A stretch of DNA of 18,730 bases from CAZFDE01 sp964517795 (GTDB lineage: Bacteria; Planctomycetota; Phycisphaerae; Sedimentisphaerales; Anaerobacaceae), in assembly GCA_964517795.1 (NCBI GenBank), contig CAZFDE010000050.1, forward strand, positions 1 to 18,730, given 5' to 3'. Below are positions 8,373 through 16,174 of the stretch, piece after piece; the stretch's first letter is position 1, and every line of letters starts with the position of its first letter. Made by a program: the position numbers and the translations under genes. The notes under the pieces are model-generated. The model did no database searches, was not told the origin of the DNA, and saw only the letters and a program-made list of their open reading frames with translations.

Positions 8373-8815
8373 AAGAAGACATATGGGGTAAACCCAAAGA
8401 CGGCATCGCAGAGTTCTTTGAATTAAATGGAACAATAATTAGAGAATTTGCAATAGAGCACAATATGAATATTGAAAAATATTATCATAACATAGATGGT
8501 TGGCAACTCGTTTTTCAGCATCCAAAAGGTGGGGCTTGCTATATTGAAATTACAAAGAAGACAGAAAAGAGTTTTGAACTTTTAGCGGATTGGTGGTTGG
8601 ATGATTATAAAAGTAACAAACGTTTCCATAAGCCTTCGGAAAAATTACAATGCTCTATAGAAAACAAAGATTTGTTAGAAAATTTAGAAAATCTTCTACA
8701 AAATATTTTGTCTTGGGAGAAGGGTAGTTTAACATCTCTTGGAAAATCATTTACGAAATTGAAAAAAGAAGAAGTTGAAGAAGATTTAAAAGAGTATCCA
8801 ATACTAAAGGCATGA
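8369..8815 (+). CDS. Putative immunity protein for the module 3 toxin
   Basis: A 148-residue protein whose ATG overlaps the toxin stop by four bases, a tight toxin/immunity coupling. It shares NMNIEKYYH, WQLVFQHPKGG, a DWWLDDYKSNKRFH block and ILSWEKGSL with the immunity candidate at 6582-7043, at moderate overall similarity. The C-terminus is highly charged (KKEEVEEDLKEYP). No signal peptide or membrane segment is present, so it should act in the cytoplasm. The pairing of related toxins with related small proteins supports the immunity call; the family is not recognised by name. Confidence 0.75.
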   Translation: MKEDIWGKPKDGIAEFFELNGTIIREFAIEHNMNIEKYYHNIDGWQLVFQHPKGGACYIEITKKTEKSFELLADWWLDDYKSNKRFHKPSEKLQCSIENKDLLENLENLLQNILSWEKGSLTSLGKSFTKLKKEEVEEDLKEYPILKA

Positions 8816-8820
8816 TCGCC

Positions 8821-8906
8821 CCCGTGCAGTACAAAAATATATACAGGCTGATATTATTCTTAAATTTTACTGAATAACTGTTGTAGCGTTCTTTGAAAAG
8901 TGAAAA
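8821..8906 (+). repeat. Spacer repeat copy B, with GTTCTTTGA motif
   Basis: CCCGT (8821-8825), four variable bases, TACAAAAATATA (8830-8841), then GTTCTTTGAAAAGTGAAAA (8888-8906). This matches copy A at 2058-2113 in order and, for the first two parts, in exact spacing; copy B has about 38 more bases before GTTCTTTGA. Both copies lie just after an immunity gene. Confidence 0.55.
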
Positions 8907-8972
8907 CCTTGTTGCCCGGCCAGTAGCACCAATAATGTTGATGTCGTCGATTACCGGTATAACCCGTCGGGC

Positions 8973-10067
8973 ATGCGCGTTCAAAAGTACAGCTTTACCG
9001 TCGCGCAAAACTATCTTGGCACAACCGACGAACAGACCAACGCAACCAATAAGACGACGATTACCTATCTGGTGGATTCGCATAACCCAACCGGCTATGC
9101 GCAAATCTTCGAGGAATACGATGGCACGACGCGAACGTATTACTGTATCGGCGACGATGTTCTGACCCAGAAGAAAGGTGCGGCCGACACGCAGTACCTG
9201 CTCTATGACGGCCTTGGAAGTACACGCCAACTGGTCAACGATGATGAGTCCGTCGCCGATACCTACAGCTATGATGCGTATGGCAATATGCTCGGCGGCA
9301 ATCCCACTGCCGCTGCCCCCGCGGCCGCCGACCTGCTCTACGCGGGCGAACACTTTGATATTCATTCGCAACATTACTACAACCGCGCCCGCTGGTACGA
9401 CACCCTCACCGGCCGCTTCAACCGCACCGACCCCTTCGCCGGAAACCTACAGGATCCCCAATCCCTGCACAAATACCTCTACTGCCACGCCAATCCGCTA
9501 AACAACATTGATCCAACGGGTCGATTTTCGATGACGGAAATGGTCAATGTCAGTGCGATCATTGGTTCAATCAGCGGAATTATGGGTTATACGCTTAGTG
9601 CTGTAAAGGGCGGTACTTTTGTCGAAAACATAAGAGCGGGTGCGAAGTGGTTTACTGTTGGCTTTTTAGCATCAGCGATTGCTTATGGCAGTGTATGGGC
9701 TATACATTCACTATGGGCATATCTTGCTGGTGGTGGCGCATCCCTTTTAAAACCAACTTCTTGGCAGGAAGCAGAATCTATGTTGGGTAAAGCTCTGCAA
9801 TTGCCAAAAAATACCACAACACATTATTATAATGGGATGACAAGAGGCGGGATTCCAGATTTTATTGATTTTAGTAATAAATATATCCATGAGTGCAAAT
9901 GGGTTCAAAGTTTATATATGTCGGATCAACTGAGGAATTATGCCGTATTGGCTAAAGTATGGGGTTGTAGAATTTATATTTATGTCAGGGAAGACACTTT
10001 TGTAAGCAGTAATGTTATAAAGTTAGTTGAAGATACCGGTGGAGGGATCGTCAATATATTCAAATGA
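8973..10067 (+). CDS. Orphan RHS tip with restriction-endonuclease-fold toxin (module 4)
   Basis: RHS-tip similarity begins near 8915 (PAS.TNNVDVVDYRYNPSGMRVQ), upstream of the first ATG at 8973; there is no ribosome binding site or signal peptide. The tip ends at HKYLYCHANPLNNIDPTG (D codon at 9510). The 181-residue C-terminus has two hydrophobic stretches (about residues 190-260 of the protein), then a nuclease-like end: RGGIPDFIDF, IHECKWVQSL, MSDQLRNYAVLAKVWGCRIYIYV. The order D...ExK...QL is that of PD-(D/E)xK toxins of the Tox-REase type, so DNase activity is likely, with E-C-K as the catalytic pair (inference). It is probably a silent cassette that needs recombination for secretion. 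Confidence 0.75.
   Translation: MRVQKYSFTVAQNYLGTTDEQTNATNKTTITYLVDSHNPTGYAQIFEEYDGTTRTYYCIGDDVLTQKKGAADTQYLLYDGLGSTRQLVNDDESVADTYSYDAYGNMLGGNPTAAAPAAADLLYAGEHFDIHSQHYYNRARWYDTLTGRFNRTDPFAGNLQDPQSLHKYLYCHANPLNNIDPTGRFSMTEMVNVSAIIGSISGIMGYTLSAVKGGTFVENIRAGAKWFTVGFLASAIAYGSVWAIHSLWAYLAGGGASLLKPTSWQEAESMLGKALQLPKNTTTHYYNGMTRGGIPDFIDFSNKYIHECKWVQSLYMSDQLRNYAVLAKVWGCRIYIYVREDTFVSSNVIKLVEDTGGGIVNIFK
9288..9349 (+). repeat. 62-bp perfect direct repeat in RHS tip, copy 1
   Basis: Identical to 12063-12124 over 62 bases inside a longer similar block (8915-9434 against 11684-12199). It encodes MLGGNPTAAAPAAADLLYAG plus the next partial codon. The repeat is long enough to serve homologous recombination between modules 4 and 5. 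Confidence 0.9.
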
Positions 10068-10089
10068 CTTTTTGAGAAAGAGGAATGAA

Positions 10090-11307
10090 ATGGGAAATAT
10101 AGAGTTCAAGATATCATCTGTAAGTGATTGGTCTGCTGTACAAAAAGCCAATGAATTTGTAGAGGTATTAATGCGACATGAGAATTTCCTGCTACCGGAA
10201 AGATTTGATAGGCAAGAGCCAGCACGTTTTGTATTTAATTCGAACAATCTTTCTGAATTTATCAAGTATTGGACTTCAGATTTTGTCGGTTTTCATGTAA
10301 CGAGAAAAAAACCGTACAATATGTTTATGTTGATTGATATTTGGAAGAAAGAACACAAAACACTTAATAGTATTATTGCAAATATTAATGCTAAGTATTT
10401 TCAATATATAGATAATTTAGAAAAGTTATTGAGAAGTGTTAACGAATTGTATGTATGGGGATCAATTGACCATGGATATATTTGTCATGAGCGCGAAAAA
10501 GAAAAAAATAAGTATTACAGTCGAAAAACTTATGGTATAATTAGTAGGTTGCCTATATACGGTGGGAATAGATTGCAGGAAGGGCTTCCCGGTATTTACT
10601 GGGCTAATTATTTTGGTCCACTATATGTGAGATTTTTTGGTCGAGAAAAATTCTTATCCGTGCCGGCATACTACAAAGAAGAACTATCAGACGGCGGGTT
10701 TTTGCTTTTGACTTCCGAAAGTCCATTTGACTATCAAAAGAAAAAGACGCATGAATTTGAAAAAAGGATTATCGACCATTTGGGCAGAGAGGCCTTTTTC
10801 GAAAAAAGGCATCCTAAAAAAGTTTGTAAAGTTCCTGAATTTGTCTATGAGCAGAAAGCTTTAGGCCGACCAATTGAAATCGTAGCTTTTGATGCTGTAT
10901 CAAAAATTATTCCTGAGCCCGAAAAATTTATAAAAGAAGCCGAGCAATTATCAAAGGCCTTACTTGACCGCTTTCAAAAACTGGACTATTCTCCTGAGAA
11001 TTTACAGTATTTGGATGATTTAATTGTGAAAAAATCTCGCGGTAGGTCCGAACCATGGTCTAATGAGATAGATAGGCAACTCTTGAAAGAATTTACAGCT
11101 TACTATGGCGAAGTACTTCGTCGTGAACGAAATGGTAAATGGGATGTTAAACTGGGGAGCGGAAACGATATGCATCCTATTATTGTTTTTAAAGAGGATC
11201 ATAATAGAATAATAGAATATCCATTTCTTAGTGTATACAAATTATGGTTGGAACGACAACGTTCAAATGGTTTGTCAATAAGATTTCATCAGGTTCACAA
11301 AAAGTGA
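10090..11307 (+). CDS. Putative two-part immunity protein for the module 4 toxin
   Basis: A 405-residue AT-rich soluble protein. I chose the ATG at 10090 because GAAAGAGG lies just upstream at a good distance and it follows the toxin stop by 22 bp. The N-terminal ~260 residues resemble Imm52-type immunity proteins (GIYWANYFGPLYVRFF, then DGGFLLLTSESPFDYQ). The last ~120 residues (LLKEFTAYYGEVLRRERNGKW, MHPIIVFKEDHNRIIEYPF) look like a second, DUF3806-like domain. Both family names are by memory of pattern. The length is unusual for one immunity protein, so it may be a fusion of two immunity units. Its position after a nuclease toxin supports the role. Its stop overlaps a GTG of the next RHS frame. 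Confidence 0.65.
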   Translation: MGNIEFKISSVSDWSAVQKANEFVEVLMRHENFLLPERFDRQEPARFVFNSNNLSEFIKYWTSDFVGFHVTRKKPYNMFMLIDIWKKEHKTLNSIIANINAKYFQYIDNLEKLLRSVNELYVWGSIDHGYICHEREKEKNKYYSRKTYGIISRLPIYGGNRLQEGLPGIYWANYFGPLYVRFFGREKFLSVPAYYKEELSDGGFLLLTSESPFDYQKKKTHEFEKRIIDHLGREAFFEKRHPKKVCKVPEFVYEQKALGRPIEIVAFDAVSKIIPEPEKFIKEAEQLSKALLDRFQKLDYSPENLQYLDDLIVKKSRGRSEPWSNEIDRQLLKEFTAYYGEVLRRERNGKWDVKLGSGNDMHPIIVFKEDHNRIIEYPFLSVYKLWLERQRSNGLSIRFHQVHKK

Positions 11308-12257
11308 TATTCCCCCGGTTGCAATTAAAGCCGTCCTGGCGGTCATTAAGTCTGTATCACCGCTGCCTGTGCGTCCTGCTGGCCTATACCATGCTGCTGT
11401 GTCCTTCTCACCTGCAGCAATTAGCCCGGGGGGCAATTGACTACGGCACCCTCACGACCGGTGACTGGCACGCGGGTCAGCGAATCGTCGAATACGGCCG
11501 TTGGGACGGAACAGTCGGGACCTCTAATTTCATCGAAGGATACGACCAAAATGGTTCCGTCCTCGAGAAGCTCACCTGGGATACGCAGGGCACCTCCGAC
11601 CGCAGCGATGATATACTCCAGGAACAGATCACCTATAAATATAACCTGCAAAATCGCCTCATCCGCGTGGTGACCGATTCCGACCCGGCCAGCGGCACCA
11701 ATAATGTTGATGTCGTCGATTACCGGTATAACCCATCGGGCATGCGCGTCCAAACGTATACGTTTACCGTGGCGCAGAATTATCTCGGCACCGCCGATGA
11801 ACAGACCCATGCGGCGAACACGGTAACCACCGATTACCTGATCGATTCGTATAACCCCACCGGCTATGCGCAGGTGGTCGAGCGGTGGAAAAGCGGAGAT
11901 ATGAACCCGACAACGTATCTGATCGGCGACGATGTCATCGGCCAGAAAATGCCCAGCCCCAAGCGGATCTTTCACCTGCACGATGGGCTCGGGTCAACGC
12001 GGCAGGTCGTACAATATGGCGAAGTGGTAGAGGCGGCCTACGCCTATGATGCCTACGGTGTGATGCTCGGCGGCAATCCCACTGCCGCTGCCCCCGCGGC
12101 CGCCGACCTGCTCTACGCGGGCGAGCATTTCGATACGCATTCGCAGCACTACTACAACCGCGCCCGCTGGTACGATTCCCTCACCGGCCGCTTCAACCGT
12201 GCCTACCGAAAAATTTCACATTTATGCCTAACAACAAGGGCGTTTACGATTTCGTAA
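11304..12257 (+). pseudogene. Mini-RHS frame: signal-like start joined to an RHS tip, toxin missing (module 5)
   Basis: GTG at 11304 overlaps the previous stop (GTGA) and opens a frame with a basic start and a hydrophobic run (CLCVLLAYTMLLCP, about residues 19-32), which looks like a signal peptide. It passes directly into RHS tip sequence (YGRWDGTVGTSNFIEGYDQ, YKYNLQNRLIRV, VVDYRYNPSGMRVQ, LHDGLGSTRQVV, YNRARWYDSLTGRFNR). Similarity to the other tips stops at 12199, before the DPxG core end, and the frame runs on into the hairpin, ending with a TAA inside it. So it has a possible export signal but neither a full shell nor a toxin. It is best read as the collapsed remains of a full RHS gene, left by deletion or by loss of its C-terminal cassette. 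Confidence 0.6.
12063..12124 (+). repeat. 62-bp perfect direct repeat in RHS tip, copy 2
   Basis: Identical to 9288-9349. The overlapping segment 12114-12154 is also identical over 41 bases to 481-521 in module 1, so this tip has exact matches to two different modules. Confidence 0.9.
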
Positions 12258-12271
12258 ACGCCCTTGTTGTT
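12230..12271. terminator. Perfect palindrome between the RHS array and dnaK, probable two-way terminator
   Basis: Two 20-base arms (12230-12249 and 12252-12271) are exact reverse complements around a 2-base centre. It lies 48 bases past the dnaK stop and at the end of the converging RHS array. Neither side has a clear T-run, so its strength as a Rho-independent terminator is uncertain. The stop codon of the module 5 frame lies within it. Confidence 0.65.
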
Positions 12272-12319
12272 ATAACTAAACGCCATGTTTTTTGCGTTTT
12301 TGGTCTTAATCTTTCACTT

Positions 12320-14278
12320 TTACTGGTCTTTGGCCTCGAACTCGGCATCGATGACATCGTCACCGCCTTTTCGCCGGGTTTCACCTTCCGGTGGCGGCGG
12401 GGGTGCCTGCTGACCGGGTTCGCCCTGCGGCGGGGTGCCGCCGGGTGCGCCGCCGGCCGCGGCCTGTTTCTTGGCCGCCTCTTCGTAGAGCACCTTGCCC
12501 AGTTCCTGGCTGGTGGTCGAGAGGTTCTCGATCGCCTTCTTGATCGCCTCGCCGTCCTCACCTTTACTTGCTTCCTTAAGGTTATTGACCGCGCTTTCGA
12601 TCTTGCCCCGCGTATCGGCCGAGACCTTATCGCCGTGCTCCTTGAGCGTCTTTTCCGTCGAATAGACCAACTGGTCCGCCTGATTCTTCAAATCCACCAA
12701 TTCGCGTTTCTTCTTGTCCTCTTCGGCGTGCGATTCGGCGTCCTGGGTCATCTTATTGATCTCGTCTTCGCTCAGGCCTGAGCTGGACTTGATCTGGATC
12801 GACTGTTCCTTGCCGGTGCCCAGATCCTTGGCCGAGACGTTAAGGATCCCGTTGGCATCGATATCGAACGCCACTTCGATCTGCGGCATGCCGCGCGGTG
12901 CCGGCGGAATATCGGTTAACTGGAACCGACCCAGCGTTCGGTTATCGCGCGCGAACTCGCGTTCACCCTGCAGGACATGGATATCGACCGAGGTCTGATT
13001 ATCGGCCGCCGTCGAGAAGACCTCTTTCTTGCTGGTCGGGATCGTCGTGTTGCGTTCGATCAGCTTGGTCATCACACCGCCGAGCGTCTCCACACCCAGC
13101 GAAAGCGGCGTTACATCCAGCAGCAGAATATCCTTGACGCCCTCGTCACCGGCCAGGACCGCACCCTGGATCGCCGCACCGAGCGCGACGACCTCATCGG
13201 GATTGAGGCTCTTGTTCGGTTCCTTGCCGAACAGGTCCTTGACGATCTGCTGCACTTTCGGGATTCGCGTCGAACCGCCGACCAGCAGCACTTCGGCGAT
13301 ATCGCCGGCGGCGATTTTCGCATCGGCGATGGCCTTGCGGCACGGTTCTTTGAGCCGGTCGAATATCGGCTCGGCTAATTGTTCGAACTTGCTGCGGGTG
13401 ATCGTCAACTGCAGGTGTTTGGGCCCGGACTGATCGGCCGTGATAAACGGCAGATTCACCGTCGTTTCAAGCTGCGTACTGAGTTCGCATTTGGCTTTTT
13501 CGGCCGCTTCTTTGAGCCGCTGGTGCGCCATCGGATCCTGTCGCAGATCGATGCCGTCGGTCTTTTTAAATTCGTCGGCCAGATGATTGATCAGCACCTC
13601 ATCCAGATCGTCACCGCCAAGATGTGTATCGCCGTTGGTGCTGAGCACCTCGAAGACGTTATCGCCGATATCGAGGATCGAGATGTCGAACGTCCCGCCG
13701 CCGAAATCGAAGATCGCGACCTTTTCGTTTTTCTTTTTCTCCAGCCCGTACGCCAGGGCCGCGGCCGTCGGTTCGTTGATGATCCGCTCGACTTTCAACC
13801 CGGCGATCTTGCCGGCGTCCTTGGTCGCCTGTCGCTGGGCATCGTTAAAGTAGGCCGGCACGGTAATGACCGCACTGTCCACCTTCTCGCCGAGATAATC
13901 CTCGGCCGTGCGCTTCAGGTCCTGCAGGATCATCGCCGAGATCTCCGGCGGCGTGTATTCCTTGCCGCGAACGTTGACTTTAACCAGTTCGTCCGCGCCG
14001 CCGGTGATCTTATACGGCACAATCTTTTCTTCCGAAGAGACTTCGTGGTGCCGCCGACCCATAAACCGCTTTATCGAAAATACCGTATGCTCGGGGTTGG
14101 TCACCTGCTGGTGGCGGGCGATCTGACCGACTAAGCGTTCGCCTTTATCGGTAAAACCGACCACCGAAGGCGTCAGACGCGATCCCGATGCGTTCACCAG
14201 CACCTTTGGCGCCGACCCTTCCATCACAGCAACCACCGAGTTGGTTGTCCCTAAATCTATGCCAATGATTTTAGCCAT
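12320..14278 (-). CDS. dnaK: Molecular chaperone DnaK (Hsp70)
   Basis: A 652-residue complete Hsp70. ATP-driven binding and release of unfolded proteins in the cytoplasm, with DnaJ and GrpE as usual partners (neither is in the window). The ATPase domain (about 1-385) shows IGIDLGTTNSVVAVMEG, VITVPAYFNDAQRQATKDAG, IINEPTAAALAYG and DFGGGTFDISILD. The substrate-binding domain follows with DVTPLSLGVETLGGVMTKLI and ERNTTIPT, then the helical lid. The tail is rich in G, P and Q and ends in DDVIDAEFEAKDQ, the usual DnaK ending. The start is supported by GGGAG 10 bases before the ATG. It stands alone between mcsB and the RHS array; no CIRCE operator was found upstream. Confidence 0.98.
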   Translation of the reverse strand: MAKIIGIDLGTTNSVVAVMEGSAPKVLVNASGSRLTPSVVGFTDKGERLVGQIARHQQVTNPEHTVFSIKRFMGRRHHEVSSEEKIVPYKITGGADELVKVNVRGKEYTPPEISAMILQDLKRTAEDYLGEKVDSAVITVPAYFNDAQRQATKDAGKIAGLKVERIINEPTAAALAYGLEKKKNEKVAIFDFGGGTFDISILDIGDNVFEVLSTNGDTHLGGDDLDEVLINHLADEFKKTDGIDLRQDPMAHQRLKEAAEKAKCELSTQLETTVNLPFITADQSGPKHLQLTITRSKFEQLAEPIFDRLKEPCRKAIADAKIAAGDIAEVLLVGGSTRIPKVQQIVKDLFGKEPNKSLNPDEVVALGAAIQGAVLAGDEGVKDILLLDVTPLSLGVETLGGVMTKLIERNTTIPTSKKEVFSTAADNQTSVDIHVLQGEREFARDNRTLGRFQLTDIPPAPRGMPQIEVAFDIDANGILNVSAKDLGTGKEQSIQIKSSSGLSEDEINKMTQDAESHAEEDKKKRELVDLKNQADQLVYSTEKTLKEHGDKVSADTRGKIESAVNNLKEASKGEDGEAIKKAIENLSTTSQELGKVLYEEAAKKQAAAGGAPGGTPPQGEPGQQAPPPPPEGETRRKGGDDVIDAEFEAKDQ

Positions 14279-14521
14279 AATTTCAGCTCCCTTCTTATTT
14301 TCTCTGTATTTGTCAAAACAGTCTGCATTTGCAGAAAAAGACCATATGATAAAAGTGCAAACGCTATGCCAGCGCCTTGGGTCAACAGGGCAAATAACTA
14401 TAACATGCTATTATACAATGAGTTGAGGTGTTTTGGGTGTGGTTTTGAAATCCGTGATTTGATGAATTTTGCCATTTTGGCAGTCGGAACCGGCATATCA
14501 GCCCGATGGATCAATACGGAT
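14279..14521 (-). promoter_or_regulatory. dnaK upstream region with a TATAAT box and a small palindrome
   Basis: This 243-base gap between mcsB and dnaK holds the dnaK control region. On the - strand a TATAAT lies at 14415-14410, without a good -35 match. TCTGCATTTGCAGA (14322-14335) is a 6-bp-arm palindrome about 45 bases before the start codon and could be an operator. The CIRCE element for HrcA is absent. TGCCA-aaa-TGGCA just after mcsB is a short hairpin without a T-run. Which of these matter is not decided by the sequence. Confidence 0.35.
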
Positions 14522-15637
14522 TCAACTTTCTTTGTTCAGTGCCGAGCGGATAATCTTGGCCCGCAGCACATCGCGATCGTTGGGGCTGAGTTCTTTTCCG
14601 GCGTTGACCTGCAGATGGGCCGGCTGGGTCAGCATAAACAAGCGGTTAATGGTGGTGATCGGCTGCCGCGCTGTATCCGACTGGATCGTTTCCATCAGTT
14701 GCTCCAGCGCCGGCGTACGGGCGTTCATCTGGTGATACATATTGATCCCCATCCGCAAATGACTCAGCAGCAGCAGTGCCTCCTGTGAGCTGATCAGGTG
14801 GGCATTGCGCAACAGGGCGATCGCCCGCGAGATCTTGTCGTCCAGCACCGCGGGTTGTTCGCTCAGCATATATTCGCGGGCCTTGCGTTCGTATTCGACG
14901 ATCTCGGGGATGATCCGCTTTTCGAAATCGCGAATGATATCCTGCTCGTTGACGCCGAGTGTGATCTGGTTGGAAAGCTGGTAGAAATCGCCGATGGATT
15001 TGCTGCCCTCGCCGAACAGGCCGCGCACCGCCAGGCTCATATCCTTGGCCGCCTGCATGAATTTCTTGATCTGATCGGTCATCTTCAGCGCCGGCAGATG
15101 CAGCATCACCGACACCCGAATCCCCGTGCCCACATTCGTCGGGCAGGCCGTCAAATAACCGTACTTCGTGCTGAAGGCGTAATTGACCTTCGCTTCGATC
15201 ATATCGTCGAACCGGTTGATCTGCTCATAACATGGCCCGAGCTGCAAACCGCCCTTGATCACCTGGATTCGCAAATGGTCCTCCTCGTTGATCATCGCCG
15301 CGAAGCATTCCTGCGCATCGATCACGGCCCCGCGCGGTCCTTTACCGAAAGCGTGATGGCGGCTGATCAGGTATCGCTCCACCAAAAAATGACGCTCCAA
15401 TTTCGGTGTCTGGTTCACACTGACAAACCGCACCGGCTCGCCGAATTCCAGGTTCATTAAAATCTCCCGAAGCTTCTCGAGAATCTCGGTCTTATCCTTG
15501 TCGCTGCACCGGCTCAGGAATTTATATCCCGCCAGGTTCCGCGCCAGCCGGATGCGCGACGAAATCACCACATCGCAGCACGGGCCGGACCCGTCGAACC
15601 AGGGATTGATCTGATTGCCCATGTCGGCGAAATTCAT
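14522..15637 (-). CDS. mcsB: Protein-arginine kinase McsB
   Basis: A 371-residue guanidino-kinase-fold enzyme that phosphorylates arginine side chains of proteins; in Bacillus this marks them for ClpCP. Landmarks in order: SSRIRLARNLAGYKF, ERHFLVERYLIS, GPRGAVID, MINEEDHLRIQVI (the NEEDH block), YLTACPTNVGTGIRVSVMLH, and RGLFGEGSKSIGDFYQLSNQ. Length fits the family (about 350-365). The frame is open further upstream, but the ATG at 15637 overlaps the mcsA stop as ATGA, and family proteins start near here, so the extra 63 codons are rejected. It is the second gene of an mcsA-mcsB operon. Confidence 0.96.
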   Translation of the reverse strand: MNFADMGNQINPWFDGSGPCCDVVISSRIRLARNLAGYKFLSRCSDKDKTEILEKLREILMNLEFGEPVRFVSVNQTPKLERHFLVERYLISRHHAFGKGPRGAVIDAQECFAAMINEEDHLRIQVIKGGLQLGPCYEQINRFDDMIEAKVNYAFSTKYGYLTACPTNVGTGIRVSVMLHLPALKMTDQIKKFMQAAKDMSLAVRGLFGEGSKSIGDFYQLSNQITLGVNEQDIIRDFEKRIIPEIVEYERKAREYMLSEQPAVLDDKISRAIALLRNAHLISSQEALLLLSHLRMGINMYHQMNARTPALEQLMETIQSDTARQPITTINRLFMLTQPAHLQVNAGKELSPNDRDVLRAKIIRSALNKES

Positions 15638-16167
15638 TTGACTTTGCTTCCGTGATCTTTTGTGACCGAGGTCCGGATCGCGTCGATCTTGTCCCGCAGC
15701 GAAGCGGCGCTCTCGTAATTTTCCGTGCGGACCGCCTCGTCGAGCCGCTTTTTCAAGGTCAGCAGTTCGATCTCCTGCCGGGCCGTATCGGAAGTCTTCG
15801 AAGGCACCTTGCCGCAATGCACGCATTGCCCGTCATGGGCGCGGTCGATCAGCGGCTTAAGCGTCTCCTCGAACACCTCGTAATCGTAGGGACACCCCAG
15901 TTGGCCTTCTTTGGAGAACTGTTCCATCGTTACCCCGCAATGCGGACAGGTCACCCGGTCGTAAGACTGCCCGAAGATCTCCTCATCGGAGGGCTGGACC
16001 GCCAACAGATTGCCCAGCAGTTCCGTCAGCGGGATATTCGTCTTGACCATGATCCCCTGCTCGGATGCACAGTATTCGCACAGGTGCATCTCCGTCCGCA
16101 TCCCGTCATTGATCTCCGTCAGGTGGATCGTTGCTTCGTTCTTTTTACATACTTGACAATGCATCAT
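15634..16167 (-). CDS. mcsA: McsA-type zinc and UvrB/UvrC-motif protein, activator of McsB
   Basis: A protein of about 177 residues with four CxxC pairs (C-Q-V-C and C-E-Y-C near the N-terminus, C-P-H-C and C-V-H-C in the middle), expected to bind zinc, and a C-terminal UVR helix pair (LLTLKKRLDEAVRTENYESA...LRDKIDAIR). This order is that of McsA, which binds and stimulates McsB; the 4-bp overlap with mcsB supports the pair. Two ATGs (16167 and 16164) and a TTG (16170) are adjacent. The promoter is so close that the transcript is nearly leaderless; AGGA fits the second ATG best. No ctsR or clpC lies beside it, unlike in Firmicutes. Confidence 0.92.
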   Translation of the reverse strand: MMHCQVCKKNEATIHLTEINDGMRTEMHLCEYCASEQGIMVKTNIPLTELLGNLLAVQPSDEEIFGQSYDRVTCPHCGVTMEQFSKEGQLGCPYDYEVFEETLKPLIDRAHDGQCVHCGKVPSKTSDTARQEIELLTLKKRLDEAVRTENYESAASLRDKIDAIRTSVTKDHGSKVK

Positions 16168-16174
16168 CAATCCT

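Noticed and set aside
12244..14134. Long open frames on the + strand opposite dnaK
   Set aside because: They are antisense to a certain dnaK gene and arise from its codon bias; their translations resemble no protein.
14279..14440. CIRCE/HrcA operator in front of dnaK
   Set aside because: No TTAGCACTC-N9-GAGTGCTAA-like repeat is present; only an unrelated short palindrome.
15638..15826. 63-codon N-terminal extension of mcsB
   Set aside because: It overlaps mcsA in another frame, has no similarity to McsB, and the ATGA overlap at 15634-15637 gives a natural start.
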